A stretch of DNA of 64,000 nt. Source: Cylicocyclus nassatus. Taxonomy: Eukaryota; Nematoda; Chromadorea; Rhabditida; Strongylidae. The position numbers were made by a program, and so were the translations under genes. This document shows positions 34,896 to 46,467 of this stretch, piece by piece. Numbering within the stretch: position 1 is the stretch's first letter; every line of letters starts with the position of its first letter. The stretch is taken from NCBI GenBank assembly GCA_958299035.1, contig CATQJL010000112.1, positions 3,766,123 through 3,830,122 of the forward strand, written 5' to 3'. The notes beneath the pieces are model-generated. The model had not been told where the DNA came from. It was given only the letters and a program-made list of their open reading frames with translations, and searched no databases.

Positions 34896-35445
34896 AAATT
34901 CGCATTAATCCACCCAAGAGCTAGCTTTGCCATCAGAGCAGAGTTAGCCGCCACTGAGAATTTTCTTGGGGTATGAAAAGTGTACAGAAAGGGGTGGATT
35001 AAACCGCTTTGCGCTAATATGGAGACTATCACTATGCGAATTGATTCATGAAAAAAAATTTATGAAAGCAGTGAACAACGTCGGGCCCATGTCAAAGAAA
35101 GCTAGTCATAGCTTTCATTTGTCTAAGTTTCGTGACATTCTAAGCCATAGTTCAAGCTCCTTTAAGCATGTGAAACCAAATTTAAAGTCATAACATTGCG
35201 CTCTTTGTAAGAAGGCATTTTTTTATCTTGGACAATCTTCATTTATGCCTACTGCGGCACGTGTGAGCATAAGTAACGACCATGTTTTGTTCAAACTTGT
35301 AAGTGCCTCCGATTGCATGAAGTAATGTAACAATCATTCTAAACTAGCTAAAGACAGTGTCCCATCAAATTTTGGAATTTTATTTTTTGCTTTATCCAAG
35401 CCTTTCCATCACACTCTACCCGAATACGGGTTTCCGAGCCCGTGA
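34896..35445. other. No supported feature
   Basis: The plus frame 34966-35193 (75 codons) has no recognisable motif. No repeat identified. Confidence 0.4.
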
Positions 35446-35499
35446 AAAGGTCTTATTATCGCACTTTCACAAACGATATTTTTGCCTTTGAACTCTTGT

Positions 35500-35802
35500 A
35501 TGAAAAGCCGCGTCAGTATTTATGCACCGAGTAACATAGGGACTGCGCGGCTGAAATGTGTGTCCCGTTCAGGCTGGGCCACTGAAGTCGTACAGCGCGC
35601 TCCAAACGAAGGCTCGCGCGCCGATGCAGAGAACGTTTTCGCTGCGGACACGGACAGAATCCAATCAGCCGGGGCTAACAAGTAAGTCTACTATCCTGAC
35701 CATTTTTTGATAACTGAAATCTTCCGGAGCACTGCCTTTGATTCTGATGTATTTTTTAGATATTTTCGCACCTCCGCGGACCAAGCAGAAACAATGTATT
35801 AG
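35500..35802 (+). pseudogene. Two-exon ORF ending in a mariner insertion
   Basis: Exon 1 (ATG 35500 to 35681; the frame is open from 35446) joins exon 2 (35760-35802) through a 78-base intron with consensus AA/GTAAGT donor and TATTTTTTAG acceptor, in phase 2, giving 74 residues. Exon 1 is GC-rich compared with its surroundings and reads as hydrophilic protein (AENVFAADTDRIQSAGANK); exon 2 continues YFRTSADQAETMY. The TAG stop lies at 35800-35802, the first bases of a mariner end (TTAGGTTGTCCGG) after TA. So the natural 3' part was probably cut off by the transposon. No family recognised. Confidence 0.45.
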
Positions 35803-36180
35803 GTTGTCCGGAAAATAATGTCGTATCGTGTTTTTTTTTCATGCAATATCGCGGCAGGGTGCGCAATAGGAAAGTAGGTACTAAGAGGGGTATCAACCGA
35901 TGGTTTAAAGCAAACTCTACAAAATGAAGCTCGAACCTTTGCGTCAGGTTTGATTTGAGTGAAGTTTGGAGCCAAATTTCACTCAAGATCTAAAAAAACG
36001 AAAAAAAGTCGTATCTCCTTTCAGAGAAGTCCTGGGAACCCCCAACTTGCTCATGCATGGACTCACTATACGAGACACTCGTGTGCGCATTTTCGTGGTT
36101 TTTCCATGGCTGAAATTAAGAAAACCAAATTCGGCATATTTCTGCCAAAACAATCCTGAGCTTTCCTCCACATCTTAATT
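35800..36180 (+). mobile_element. Mariner-type fragment
   Basis: Starts TTAGGTTGTCCGGAAAATAA, preceded by TA, the terminal pattern of mariner elements. No matching right TIR (TTATTTTCCGGACAACCTAA) is in the window. Overlapping frames 35959-36178 show no transposase motif. The right limit is uncertain. Confidence 0.45.
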
Positions 36181-36354
36181 TTATAATAAGGTTAATTGAA
36201 AATTGTCGTCCTAAATTCTAGGATGTTTTTCGGATAAAAACCTTCTTTTCAACTGAAAAGTTTACAGGAACGCAACATTTTGGTTTTGTGTGCTCTTTTC
36301 AAATATCACTCAGCATACTCGTCTCATTTACATTCACTCCTGTAGAGTTATGTC

Positions 36355-36472
36355 ATAATATCCGGGGCTTCGCCCCGGATGATTTCTGTACTTTTCAGGC
36401 AGAGGTTATGTTCTATCATAACCCTCAAAGTGAAGGTTACCAGAGTACATGGCTCTATGTATCGAAGGTATG
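36355..36472 (+). mobile_element. X-family terminal fragment
   Basis: Holds the X right-end blocks: GGGGCTTCGCCCCGGAT stem, TTTCAGGCAGAGGTTATG, AAAGTGAAGGTTACCAGAGT, and the terminus ATCGAAGGTATG. The neighbouring body is absent, so it is a solo end. Confidence 0.65.
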
Positions 36473-37908
36473 ATTGCACTTATTGCGAAACCCTCGCAAT
36501 TTTTATGGTGGCAAAGTACCAAACATTGTACGAGCACATAGTTTTTATTGTCATTGATACAAAAAGGGGGTGCAGAAGTTTATAATATTAGATCTACCAA
36601 GGTTATGTACAATTTCTCAGGCTTAGATTAAATAAGGAATGAAACTGAGATTCGGCGTCAAAGAAAAACTTTAGAAATTGAAAGACAAGCTTTGCAATTT
36701 TTAATGATTAGTGGACATGAAAAGTATCATAAAAGTAAAAGCTACGCAAGAAAATTGATCTTATGTTCTGAAAAGCGATATGTCAAAAGCAAATGCTGCA
36801 GGGTAATCTCAAAACTACCACACTCTCAAAAGTGTAAAAATTTTTCTAACGTGTTGCTTCGTTAACATGATGGAATATGGAATATTAGCGTAAACGACAT
36901 GGGGAGTGAAAATTGGAAAAACCTGCAAATTTTTGTTGTTTTTCGGATTTAACGGTAAAGGTTGACTGTTTTTTTCGGAACTTATAAAAGAATGTTTATT
37001 GTTAACGCTATCATGCTGTGTTAGGCATCATTTTAAGAAAAAATAGTAACTAGTACGGACTTACTTCAGGCATTCTTCAATAATCATAATTTGCATTTAA
37101 ATGATCAAAGCGTGACGATTGCAATAGAAAAACCGAGTGGGTTATAAAAACAAGAAAGTGATGAAAAAACAATTGTTTGCGTCAAAGTCGGAGCCAATAA
37201 ATCTTAAGAAATATCAACCTATCTTAGGATAATTTATAATCTCAAAGTTTTTGAAGTCCTTTTTGCAAATCTATGTGTCACCATAAGAACTGCGTGAAAT
37301 CATAAATCATCCTCTTCCATCATCATATATTTCCCCTCGCGTCTTCTTTAGTACTTCTCATTACCCATCCTCTGCTGTCCTGCTTGGCTTTGCTGCACAT
37401 AAAGCGTAAGCTTATTTCTTAATTCTTGTTTCTTATTCCAGCTTACTGTATTTTATAATGTTGATATAAAGTCGTTAACTGTGTTTCGAAGTTTTGAAGA
37501 TATTAGTCATAGCAAAATTTTATCATATTGTTACTTTATACACAGCCTTCATGTACCTAAGTGCGCACTAACCGTGGTTTGAAGAACGATCACATCTTAA
37601 TCTTATTTCTTGGCTCTATTCTCACATTGCTCAAATTTAACTGAATATCGATCATAGATTATTCTGATGCCACTGCTTTACATTTTGCAAAGCAGTCAAG
37701 AGCAGGAGTGTAGTACAGAGTAAACACGCTGAAAATGCGTAACTCTCTTGATACTATACATCTTGTGCTCTACTCAAGCCAATGACATACTCTAGGAGAG
37801 AAACAAAAAGAATGCTGGTTTAAATGCATATCAATGCGTCGATGCACATCTGGATCTAATGCAGGGTTTTTATGTTCCTCATCAGCTGCAGCGGTTCATT
37901 AAAGCTTC
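36473..37908. other. No supported feature
   Basis: AT-rich sequence; no exon or TIR pair recognised. Confidence 0.4.
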
Positions 37909-38626
37909 CGGTACTTTTCCGTTATCCGGACCCAGTTTTTCAAAAAGCTCTTAAAAAATACGCTCTGTAGTCCAAGCACAAATTTTCATAGATTCTACGA
38001 GGACTGCCTCCCTCCACGTGTCACGAAAAAATTGACACGTTCTAGTCCACTTTGACATGTTTATTCGAAATCATTTCCGGTGAGGTAAAAGAGCATTTGT
38101 AACCACTTAAAAGCTGTCCAGCTGATTTAAATAAGAGCAAAACAATCTAGAACCACTACTAGAATATCTTGATTGCTTCTAGCAATGATTCGAGAATGTA
38201 TTTCTCTTCAAACTTTCCGCCATGCAAGTTTAGACAGAAAAGTCTACAAATGATGGCTTGAAGTAGTACCTTGGTGCTGCTTTTCGCCGCCTACATGGTG
38301 GAACCCTAGCGCACTTCTCTATTCTGGGCATGTATATTATGTTCATTGATAAGAGGGCGACGTTATCATTATAACAATGTCATTTTTGAAAGTGTTTGGT
38401 CGAAAATAGGGTCATTATTGACCAAAAAGATTGAACTTATATCGCTAGGTAGGGCAACACGAACTCTTGGTAAAACTTGTTAAACATGTAGATGGCATGT
38501 CAAGTTTTTTTTGACACGTGGCAGAAGGTTGACACTCTTTCCTATGAAGTTGGGAACATATATGGTGCAAAAAAAGAAGCAGTATCCTTCTTTGAAAAAA
38601 TGGGTCCGGATAACGGAAAAGTACCG
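37909..38626. mobile_element. TIR element, CGGTACTTTTCCGTTATCCG ends
   Basis: 26-base perfect TIRs CGGTACTTTTCCGTTATCCG + GACCCA at both ends of 718 bases. Subterminal palindromes built from TGTCACG/TTGACACGT occur at about 38014-38041 and 38493-38521. The TIR resembles pogo/Tigger ends (GTTATCCGGAC) but no TA duplication is evident. No transposase; the frame 38492-38686 runs across the right TIR. Confidence 0.65.
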
Positions 38627-38920
38627 ATTTTTGTTATCTTTACAGACGGGTCACACAATGTGTCAATAATAGCTGCTAATATGTAACGAACACTTCAGAT
38701 ATTAACGTCAGAAAGCAAATTCTTTGCTGCGCTTACTATACTTTGAAATCATGTAAGCGGAAGGATGTCGTATCATGCTTCAAACAAAGGTAATTGATAA
38801 TCGCCATGGGCCAACTCTTATTTCCCCAGCTTGAAAGTGCCTCTCAATCATTCTTCTGAGCGATTAGCATTCTCAATTTAAGCCAGCATATTAGAATTAT
38901 TTGATACAGATTCTGACCTG

Positions 38921-39790
38921 AATGAAGGGCGACGAAGTGATTGTCGGAAATGGATTATTTTTCTCTCTGGTTTTCCAAATTCAGCGCTAAAAATTTTTGC
39001 ACATTCCGACGTAGGGGCCTGAATATAGTTTGGTAAAAGAACTTGGAGCTTTCAAATATATACAATTTGCAGAACACCGTGCTAATGACTGTGAAAAAAT
39101 CGAAGGAAAATGGGAAAGAAACTTATTACACAACCTAATAAATTCAAATTTAGAAAGTGAGAAAAACGACGGAGGAACTAAAATATAGTCAATACACTAA
39201 CGATTCCAGGAATGAAGGGCGACGAAGTGATTGTCGGAAATGGATTATTTTTCTCTCTGGTTTTCCAAATTCAGCGCTAAAAATTTTTGCACATTCCGAC
39301 GTAGGGGCCTGAATATAGTTTGGTAAAAGAACTTGGAGCTTTCAAATATATACAATTTGCAGAACACCGTGCTAATGACTGTGAAAAAATCGAAGGAAAA
39401 TGGGAAAGAAACTTATTACACAACCTAATAAATTCAAATTTAGAAAGTGAGAAAAACGACGGAGGAACTAAAATATAGTCAATACACTAACGATTCCAGG
39501 AATGAAGGGCGACGAAGTGATTGTCGGAAATGGATTATTTTTCTCTCTGGTTTTCCAAATTCAGCGCTAAAAATTTTTGCACATTCCGACGTAGGGGCCT
39601 GAATATAGTTTGGTAAAAGAACTTGGAGCTTTCAAATATATACAATTTGCAGAACACCGTGCTAATTACTGTGAAAAAATCGAAGGAAAATGGGAAAGAA
39701 ACTTATTACACAACCTAATAAATTCAAATTTAGAAAGTGAGAAAAACGACGGAGGAACTAAAATATAGTCAATACACTAACGATTCCAGG
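38921..39790 (+). repeat. Tandem triplication, 290-bp unit
   Basis: Units start at 38921, 39211 and 39501 (each AATGAAGGGCGACGAAGTGA) and end at 39790, exactly three units of 290 bases. The only difference I saw is GCTAATTACTG in unit 3 for GCTAATGACTG. The unit is preceded by ACGATTCCAGG in units 2 and 3, acceptor-like, and starts with a short open frame (MKGDEVIVGNGLFFSL), so exon duplication is possible. Assembly collapse or expansion must also be considered. Confidence 0.95.
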
Positions 39791-39800
39791 AAGAGTTTTA

Positions 39801-40510
39801 GGGCCGCATGCACTAACATCCCCGCGGGGAGGGGATCGCAGCTTAAAAGAAAGCTTTATATTTCGAAACTCCAGATACCTGGATTTCACATTGTGTTCTT
39901 ATCCGTAAGTATTCCTACTACCCTTCACTATGGACATGTTGAACAGGAGCGATAAGCTGTACGAATCGCATTTTCCAGCTTTGTATGATCCCTGATGATC
40001 TCCGGCGCTTTTCTTTAAAGTCATTTTTCTTTCTCCGAAGTTGACGAAAACCTTCCAAAGTTGTACTGAACATCTAACACAACAGTGCTAAGCATGTTGC
40101 TGATGAGAACAAATGAGTTTTCGAAAAATCGAATTTTTCGGTAAACCCCAAATTTCGACATGAGGATCATCGAAAATTTCATGACTTCAAAACACCATTT
40201 GTTCTCATCAGCAACATGCTTAGCACTGTTGTGTTAGATGTTCAGTACAACTTTGGAGGCTTTTCGTTAACTTCGGAGAGAGAAAAACGACTTTAAAAAA
40301 AAGCGCGGAGGATCATCAGGGATCGTACTAAAGCTGGAAAATGCGGTTCGTACAGCTTCTCGCTCCTCTTCAACATGTTCATAGTGAAGGTAGTAGGAAT
40401 ACTTACGGATAGGTACACAACGTGAAATCCAGGTATCTGGAGTTTCGAAATATAAAGCTTTCTTTTAAGCTGCGATCCCCTCCCCGCGGGGATGTTAGTG
40501 CATGCGGCCC
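39801..40510. mobile_element. PIF/Harbinger-like MITE, TTA duplication, copy 2
   Basis: 710 bases, ends GGGCCGCATGCACTAACATC and exact inverse, flanked by TTA (39798-39800 and 40511-40513). Palindromic throughout, with a centre around 40120-40210 (GAACAAATGAG/CTCATCAGCAACATGCTTAG arms). Same family as 5800-6529 but with cleaner TIRs, hence probably younger. It lies ten bases downstream of the 290-bp array. Confidence 0.85.
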
Positions 40511-40513
40511 TTA

Positions 40514-40912
40514 GTGTTGAATATGACAAACAAAATAAAAAGTCAGAAAATTTTTAGATAATTCAAGCCGGTCTTGGATTCATGGATCTCGTTGAGATAG
40601 TTGCTGTGTGCATTTGCACCCCGGTGTTATTGAATGCCGTGATTCTAAAACGCAAAAAAACATCGGGAAAATAACACGGAGTAAGAAGCGCTTTGCTCTG
40701 CAGTATCGTCTATTAGTGCGAATCCACGAATTTGTGCAATTACACAAGAATAGTTGGAGCTGAAACGATTGTGTGGGCGTGGCGTCGTCTTTTGTGTCCT
40801 TTTTTTTTCAAAATGCTTGATGGTAACAAATGTGCAATATACACATCAGCAACATGGACAGCTCAAACCACACGGGTGATGTGATGGAAACCATGTCACT
40901 GGGAAAATCGTC
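40514..40912. other. No supported feature
   Basis: Nothing recognised in this stretch. Confidence 0.4.
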
Positions 40913-40915
40913 ACC

Positions 40916-41233
40916 TTAATGGATGCTTTGAACTGGAAGCGACATTGGCAATGAGATCAACGAATTGCTTGACTGACTGTTTGAGTATGTGGTCTGGTCA
41001 CTGGCATCATAGGTTAGTAAGCATGGTCCACACTTCCGGATATAAATATTGCTGCAATGACTATGCCCTCTTTTCTCATAGTCAAATAACTCACGCTTAA
41101 TTTCTGGATTGGTTGCCAGTTGAAAATCAGTTGTACCGATTTTTGGCTCCTTTCGACGATTTTCTTGCCAAATTTTGAGCGAAGAGATCTTGAATTTCAT
41201 AAGAGCACCGTTGTCACATCTTTTGAATTTGGG
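40916..41233 (-). CDS. Candidate exon, unknown protein
   Basis: Minus-strand frame from an AG at about 41233 (ATG 41200) to TAA 40916. The translation looks like genuine protein: NPEIKRELFDYEKRG, then CSNIYIRKCGPCLLTYD with three Cys, and a Ser/Thr-rich tail. A stop lies just upstream of the AG, consistent with an exon boundary, but the acceptor is weak and no partner exon was found. No family recognised; chance cannot be excluded. Confidence 0.25.
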   Translation of the reverse strand, partial: PKFKRCDNGALMKFKISSLKIWQENRRKEPKIGTTDFQLATNPEIKRELFDYEKRGHSHCSNIYIRKCGPCLLTYDASDQTTYSNSQSSNSLISLPMSLPVQSIH

Positions 41234-42159
41234 CTGTCATTTGAACATCTAGTTTTACAGTTTTCCTGGTATTTGTAGTTCTTTTGTTTTAAAAAATTGC
41301 GTAACGGAATGTCTTTGAGAAATATGATTTTTGAAACTATTGCACCGAATAACTACGTCATTCTTCTCGAGGATCGATTCTGCTTGGACATCTAATCGCA
41401 GTCCTTTTTCCCCGTGATAGAAGAATTGAGCTATGAGATTCGTTCGCTCGGAACTTTACTGACATCTTACTTCTTAAAATCGAACTCAGAAGTTTCAAGA
41501 CTGTCCTTTTTACCAGCTTGAATCTCTGACAAAAGACATAACTTTTTGCTGAAATGCTTAAAAGTGCGTTTCATGAAAAAAAAATCAAAACAGACATATT
41601 TACTAAGAAAAAACTCACGAAATTCTTAAAATGGCAAAACAGCCCTTACAAAACAATCTAACAGCCATGTAGTTATTTATGCGCTCAAAATCTAGTATTA
41701 GTTTGTCGGATAATTCCTGCTACACCTTCCAATTTTTCTGGAAAATTCCAAAAGCTTTCTGAAAAGCCCAGATTTGCGATACATAGGATGCGATTTGTGA
41801 TACTTAGGACATAGCAGGGTCTATCCCCTAACATGATTGATTTCGCAAGTGCACTAATGATTAACAAGTTGACGGCAGTTTTGTAAAAGCACACAATTCT
41901 TCAATTTGTCTGATTTTTTTTCTCTGCACCTACTTGTGCTTTTCCCCTTCCAGAATTTTTTAGAACGTATTCTGGCATCTTTTACATGGAGACACTCCAG
42001 TGCCTTTAGCATTTCAAAAACGAGAGGTGAAGAAAAACACCAAAAAATTTTAAAATTCTCCTAAATTCTTCCATTCATGTGCACCATGTAGAAGTGAATA
42101 CATAAAACTTAGAACTGAACTTTTGAAATTTCTTGAAGACGTTTTCTTTGTTAAAACGT
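41234..42159. other. No supported feature
   Basis: The minus frame 41685-41894 (69 codons) starts with a hydrophobic segment but lacks splice context or motif. Confidence 0.4.
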
Positions 42160-42414
42160 CGATGATTGCGATGATGGCGCACACTGACATTTGAACCGCT
42201 CGTAAAAACGTGTGTAGACATGTATGTGCTATCCTCCATATTGGCTGAACGCTACAGACTATGTCTTACCTGATTACCATATTGTCTGGTCTCTCGCTCA
42301 TCACCTGAAAGAATGCCAGCTCATTTATAAAAATGGGGACAAAACGGAAGCCACAGAGTGTTTGCGGGTTTTGCGCACAGATCGGGATGCGACGGTAACC
42401 AATGAATAGGCCTT
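42160..42414 (+). pseudogene. Mariner transposase C-terminal relic
   Basis: The frame at 42224-42409 encodes PPY...LPDYHIVWSLAHHLKE followed by a YKNGDKTEATECL-like segment. This aligns with the mariner transposase block PYSPDLAPxDYHLFRSLxxHL, where the DYH aspartate is the third catalytic residue. Immediately upstream, GCGATGATGGCGCACAC resembles a decayed HDNARPH motif. No TIRs are recognised around it; the rest of the gene is gone. Confidence 0.6.
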
Positions 42415-42652
42415 TTGACCCTGTCCACATTCCGTAAACATAGATCTTCCAAAGCTTCTGAGATTTTAATTAAAATAAAAAGTATAACAGAAATTATCCG
42501 ATAGCCTAATAATTTGATAATGAGTCTTTGTTAGTGCACGGGATTGCTTGAGAGCATAATCTAAGGACACTAGCACTGGTACTGTGTACTCAGCAATCCC
42601 TCAAAACGTACGTACTTATGTTTTTACTGACAAGTAAGATATATGCTGAGAT
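42415..42652. other. No supported feature
   Basis: Nothing recognised. Confidence 0.35.
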
Positions 42653-42661
42653 GAAGGTGAC

Positions 42662-42795
42662 GGGTGGAGGACTATATGTCGCCGAATTTGGAAGATTCCC
42701 TGCAGGAACGCATGTCCGCGCATGTACAAGGGTGCGTATTTGTCGCAAATGACCGCCCGGACCGCCCTTTTTCGGCGACATATAGTCCTCCACCC
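42662..42795. mobile_element. 134-bp MITE, perfect 25-bp TIRs, 9-bp duplication
   Basis: Starts GGGTGGAGGACTATATGTCG and ends with its exact inverse; TIRs match for 25 bases (to CCGAA). Flanked by perfect GAAGGTGAC copies (42653-42661 and 42796-42804). A 9-bp duplication with a G-rich start suggests a MULE-derived MITE, though Merlin-type elements also make 8-9-bp duplications. Perfect TIRs and duplication imply recent insertion. Confidence 0.85.
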
Positions 42796-42804
42796 GAAGG
42801 TGAC

Positions 42805-43299
42805 TACCAGTACAACGAATTCGTTATATTACCTACTGTCATCCCCGTATGAATGCACTTCTTAGGGGAATTTAAACGCAATTGGATCTGGTTCTCGTTT
42901 TACCCGTGCAAATTTTTATGTATGATTCTATTTTTCGTTGAAAATCAGAGAAAAATTACTTCTACTGCATAATCTTCAACTTCTAGAAAAAGATTTTGCC
43001 AAATATAGTCATTCCTAAGGTGTGCAAAGCAAATTATAGGACTGCTCATTACGCACCGGCAGCTTCTCCGTGGAAAAACCTACTCTACATTGCAGCATCC
43101 TTCGGCTAGCTTGCACACGGTCTAAAAGAAGGAAAACTTGTGATTAATGCAAGGATTACATCCATGAAGTTTTTCCAGCATTCACAGATAATGACTAAAT
43201 GCTCAAAGAAATCGCAATTGCTGATGAGGAATAAAATATACTGGACTGACTTAAACCACATTTCCAACCACCGTGCTGTGCTTTCGAAAGCTCAAGAGA
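42805..43299. other. No supported feature
   Basis: AT-rich; nothing recognised. Confidence 0.4.
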
Positions 43300-43870
43300 T
43301 TCTGCTTCTGTCGTTGTAGACAACGCCCCAGAGCTTTTCGATTATGCTGGATTTTATTTCGTGAAAAATCGTAAACAGTGCGTTTTTCTTTATCTTGTTT
43401 CCTTTCATTGTTTTTGTAGCAATTTTTTCCAACTTGGGCGATCATTGTCAAAGTAATGTGCTGAACAATACAGACAACGTTCCAGGAAACAGGAAGTTAG
43501 CACGGAAAAATTGAAGGACGCATCGAAAACTAGATTGGATTCAGCATGCACTTCGATTGAGTTAAAAGTTCAAATAAAAACTGTGCATTTTCATAACTCA
43601 TGCTTTTCTTGTTTTTATTCTTCTTGATAATCACCACTTCTAAAACATTGTTATTTGAAACAGACACGAAGAAGAATAGCTTTTCCTCGTTTTCCCCCGT
43701 GTTGCGGATGGCCTGGACCCGGAGAGAAAACCTTCAAATGCCGCCAAATGAAAGATTTTAAACTCACTGCAACTTTTTTATTGGGTTTCCGCTTCCTTTA
43801 CTTTGGTATTTGTTTTACATCTTTTTTCTTCGCTGGTTCTCTATAAACAACCTTCCCTTTAGTTGGAGGC
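43300..43870 (+). mobile_element. X-family internal fragment
   Basis: Collinear with 61050-61310 of the complete X copy (GTGAAAAATCGTAAACAGTG, GTTTTTCTTTATCTTG, CAACTTGGGCGATCATTG, AGACAACGTTCCAGGAAACA) and then with the inverse of 56640-56870 (GTGTTGCGGATGGCC, AATGCCGCCAAATGAAAG, GGTTCTCTATAAACAACCTT). Termini absent. Confidence 0.65.
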
Positions 43871-43889
43871 AGAGGCAGATACTACCACT

Positions 43890-45700
43890 CACAGAATGTG
43901 TAAATTTTCATGAATGTCGCGGAATACCGTATTTCGCGAAAATCCGCGACATTCCCGGAATTCCGAATTTTGCGAAATTCTTGGCATATCGCAGATTACG
44001 GCGCCATAACTTTCTTCGGAATGAATATATTCCGAATCCGAAAGCAGCATTGTGTTCAGCTCCTCCAGTCGAATCTTTTGATTAATTACCAGGTCGGATA
44101 ACCTCTATGGGCAAGTTTTCCTAAATATTCGGATTATTTCATTTTTTTCGTATTACGCTCTGAAGCTCACCGGTGGATTTTGGTCAAAACGTTAATGACT
44201 TTGAATTGTAAAGAAAACAGAGGTTTTCGGACACGCTCTTTGCGGAAATCGTGGTCTTTGGGGAATGAAGGGTCTTTTTGCGGACTCAGATAATCGCTGG
44301 GAGGCGGCCCTTCGATTTTTGGGCACGCAGGCACCGGAAAAGTCCGCTGATTTCTTGCGGTCCGCTTGCAGAAATTTGGAAGAATGTTGGCCAGTTTCTA
44401 AACGAATGCTCGGAGCACAATCGCGGTTTTTCTCTAGATTAGTTTGCGACGCAGTGGCCGCATTCTCGCGGACTTCCCGCAAGAATGCGGCCAAAATTAT
44501 TAGGGGCCGCACGGTCCTTTGTGAAGGACCGCACAGCCCGTAGGTATCTTTCGTTGAGAGAAAGTACCCCCAACTCGGGTAGATAAACCATCGATGACAC
44601 CTCTGCCACACAGAGTCTCACCTTTGCTCGGCGTACGCCCGAAACTGTGTAAAAAGAGTCCGAGAGCCTGTTGAAAGTTTGGCCAACGCTCGCTGAAAAA
44701 GATTATTTGACGAGCGCCTGCAGAAAATTTTGTATTGCTGCCCGTTGGCAGAACGCGGAATTACCGCTCGCTGAACGTTCGGCCACGCCGCAAAATTTTG
44801 CTGACCGCCTGCAGAAAAGCGCGAGTTTGCGACCGCCTGTCCCGGCGACTATCTGGGGGATATAGTGAGAATTAAGTCACGAAAGTGCGTAACTTCTCCT
44901 GCACTTCTTGCGTATCTGTCATAAAACTTGCCCGCTTGCTTTTGAAGGTTGAATTTACTAGGAACTGTGCCAACCAAATGATGCAAGTCTCAGACTCCAC
45001 TCTACAAAAATCGTTACGGTCACAGGTACGAGCCTACGAAAACAGGTCCTCGTGAATTTTGCACAGAATGTAAAGATCGCATACTTTGTCGAATTTCCAC
45101 CGTGAATGGTTGTATTACACGCTGATCAAATCTGTTCAATTCGCCTAATGAATCTTTCAATATTGCTTCAACAGTTAGATAGATCTGAGATACAAAACGG
45201 CTTTGATGTTCAATTAAGCAGCTGAAGCACACCCAACCACCATATTCGATACAGTGGAATTCCTTGGGCGAAGTGAAGCTAATATTTGCAATCAGAATGT
45301 CATACAACCACTCACGGTGGAATTTCGATGAAGCATGCGATCTTTACATAAAGATCGCATACTTCATCGGACAGACGGTCCGCAAACTCGCGCTTTTCTG
45401 CAGGCGATCAGCAAAATTTTGCAGCGTGGCCAAACGTTCAGCGAGCGGTACTTCCGCGTTCTGCCAGCGTGCAGCAATACAAAATTTTCTGCAGGCGCTC
45501 GTCAAATAATCTCTTTCAGCGAGCGTTGGCCAAACTTTCAACAAGCTCTCAGACTCTTTTTACACAGTTTCGGGCTTACGCCGAGCAAAGGTGAGATGCT
45601 GTGTGGCAGAGGTTTCATCAATGGTTTACCTACTCGAGTTGGGGGTACTTTGTCTCAGCGGAAGATACCTAAGGGCTGTGCGGTCGTACAGCTCTATGAA
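43890..45700. repeat. Rearranged relative of the 6.9-9.6 kb palindrome
   Basis: 43890-44275 and 44870-45130 match the left arm of the 6862-9596 family (ATCCGAAAGCAGCATTGTG, GGTCGGATAACCTCTATGGG, CACGAAAGTGCGTAAC, GTAAAGATCGCATACTTTGT). A foreign block sits at about 44276-44868. The right arm survives only as 45305-45345. A second, inverted copy of part of the foreign block (44515-44845) follows at 45360-45695. The block contains the GGCCGCATTCT/AGAATGCGGCC hairpin (44456-44492) and GGTCCTTTGTGAAGGACC. No coding capacity recognised. Confidence 0.65.
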
Positions 45701-46465
45701 ATTTTAAGGCTATGCGCAGCCCGCCGATCAGTCATTGACTTCTCTTGCACCACGACAGTTAGCTTGACACTCCGCTTGGAAAGCATAGTTTCAAATGAAA
45801 CTAAACTTATCAGTACAGACTTTGGAGAGCTCTTACATAACAACATAACAAGCAAATGCATGTAACCAATAGACAGAAATTATAATTCAGCCAATACAAT
45901 GACGACAAAATTTGTTCAAGGACTTTCTCTCGACCCTATATCATTCCGTTTGGTTATAATTTAGTAGCCAAACTTTGCAGGGGTACCATTGCAAATGGGA
46001 AAATTAGGAAATGAATTGCTGACACTTTATATCAGGGAACTATTTGTTATTGTTCAAGAAATCCAATCAATCACATGTTTTAGTAAAGGCTTGGTTTCAC
46101 CTCTCCAAATTTCATATCAGGAAATGAACATCGGCGCCTTTGAACATAGGAACAGCTCTTTAGTAAGTCTACTAGGAAACTACGCAGCTTTCCCGTTAGA
46201 TTATCTGGTGTGATTTGTTGGAACGTTTGAGTTTGCATCTGTTAAAAATATCGCGTACCATAATCCAGTGGAGCTGGCTTTCACATTCTGTCACTTTTAG
46301 GTCGTTTAACGAGGGGTCATTGTATTCAGCGTTTTTTGAGAGGCGGCGGATTCATGGCAAGTTTATATCATATGAGCTGAGTATGTTCCTTATCAATTTG
46401 GGCAAAGAGCTGATCTACTTTGAATGGCCAGTTTCGAAAGACGAGTCCTAAAAGGCAAAAAGAAG
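45701..46465. other. No supported feature
   Basis: Several frames of 70-80 codons; none has a recognisable motif. Confidence 0.4.
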
Positions 46466-46467
46466 TA

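Noticed and set aside
38921..39790. CRISPR-like or satellite array
   Set aside because: Three contiguous 290-bp units without spacers; a simple tandem duplication explains it.
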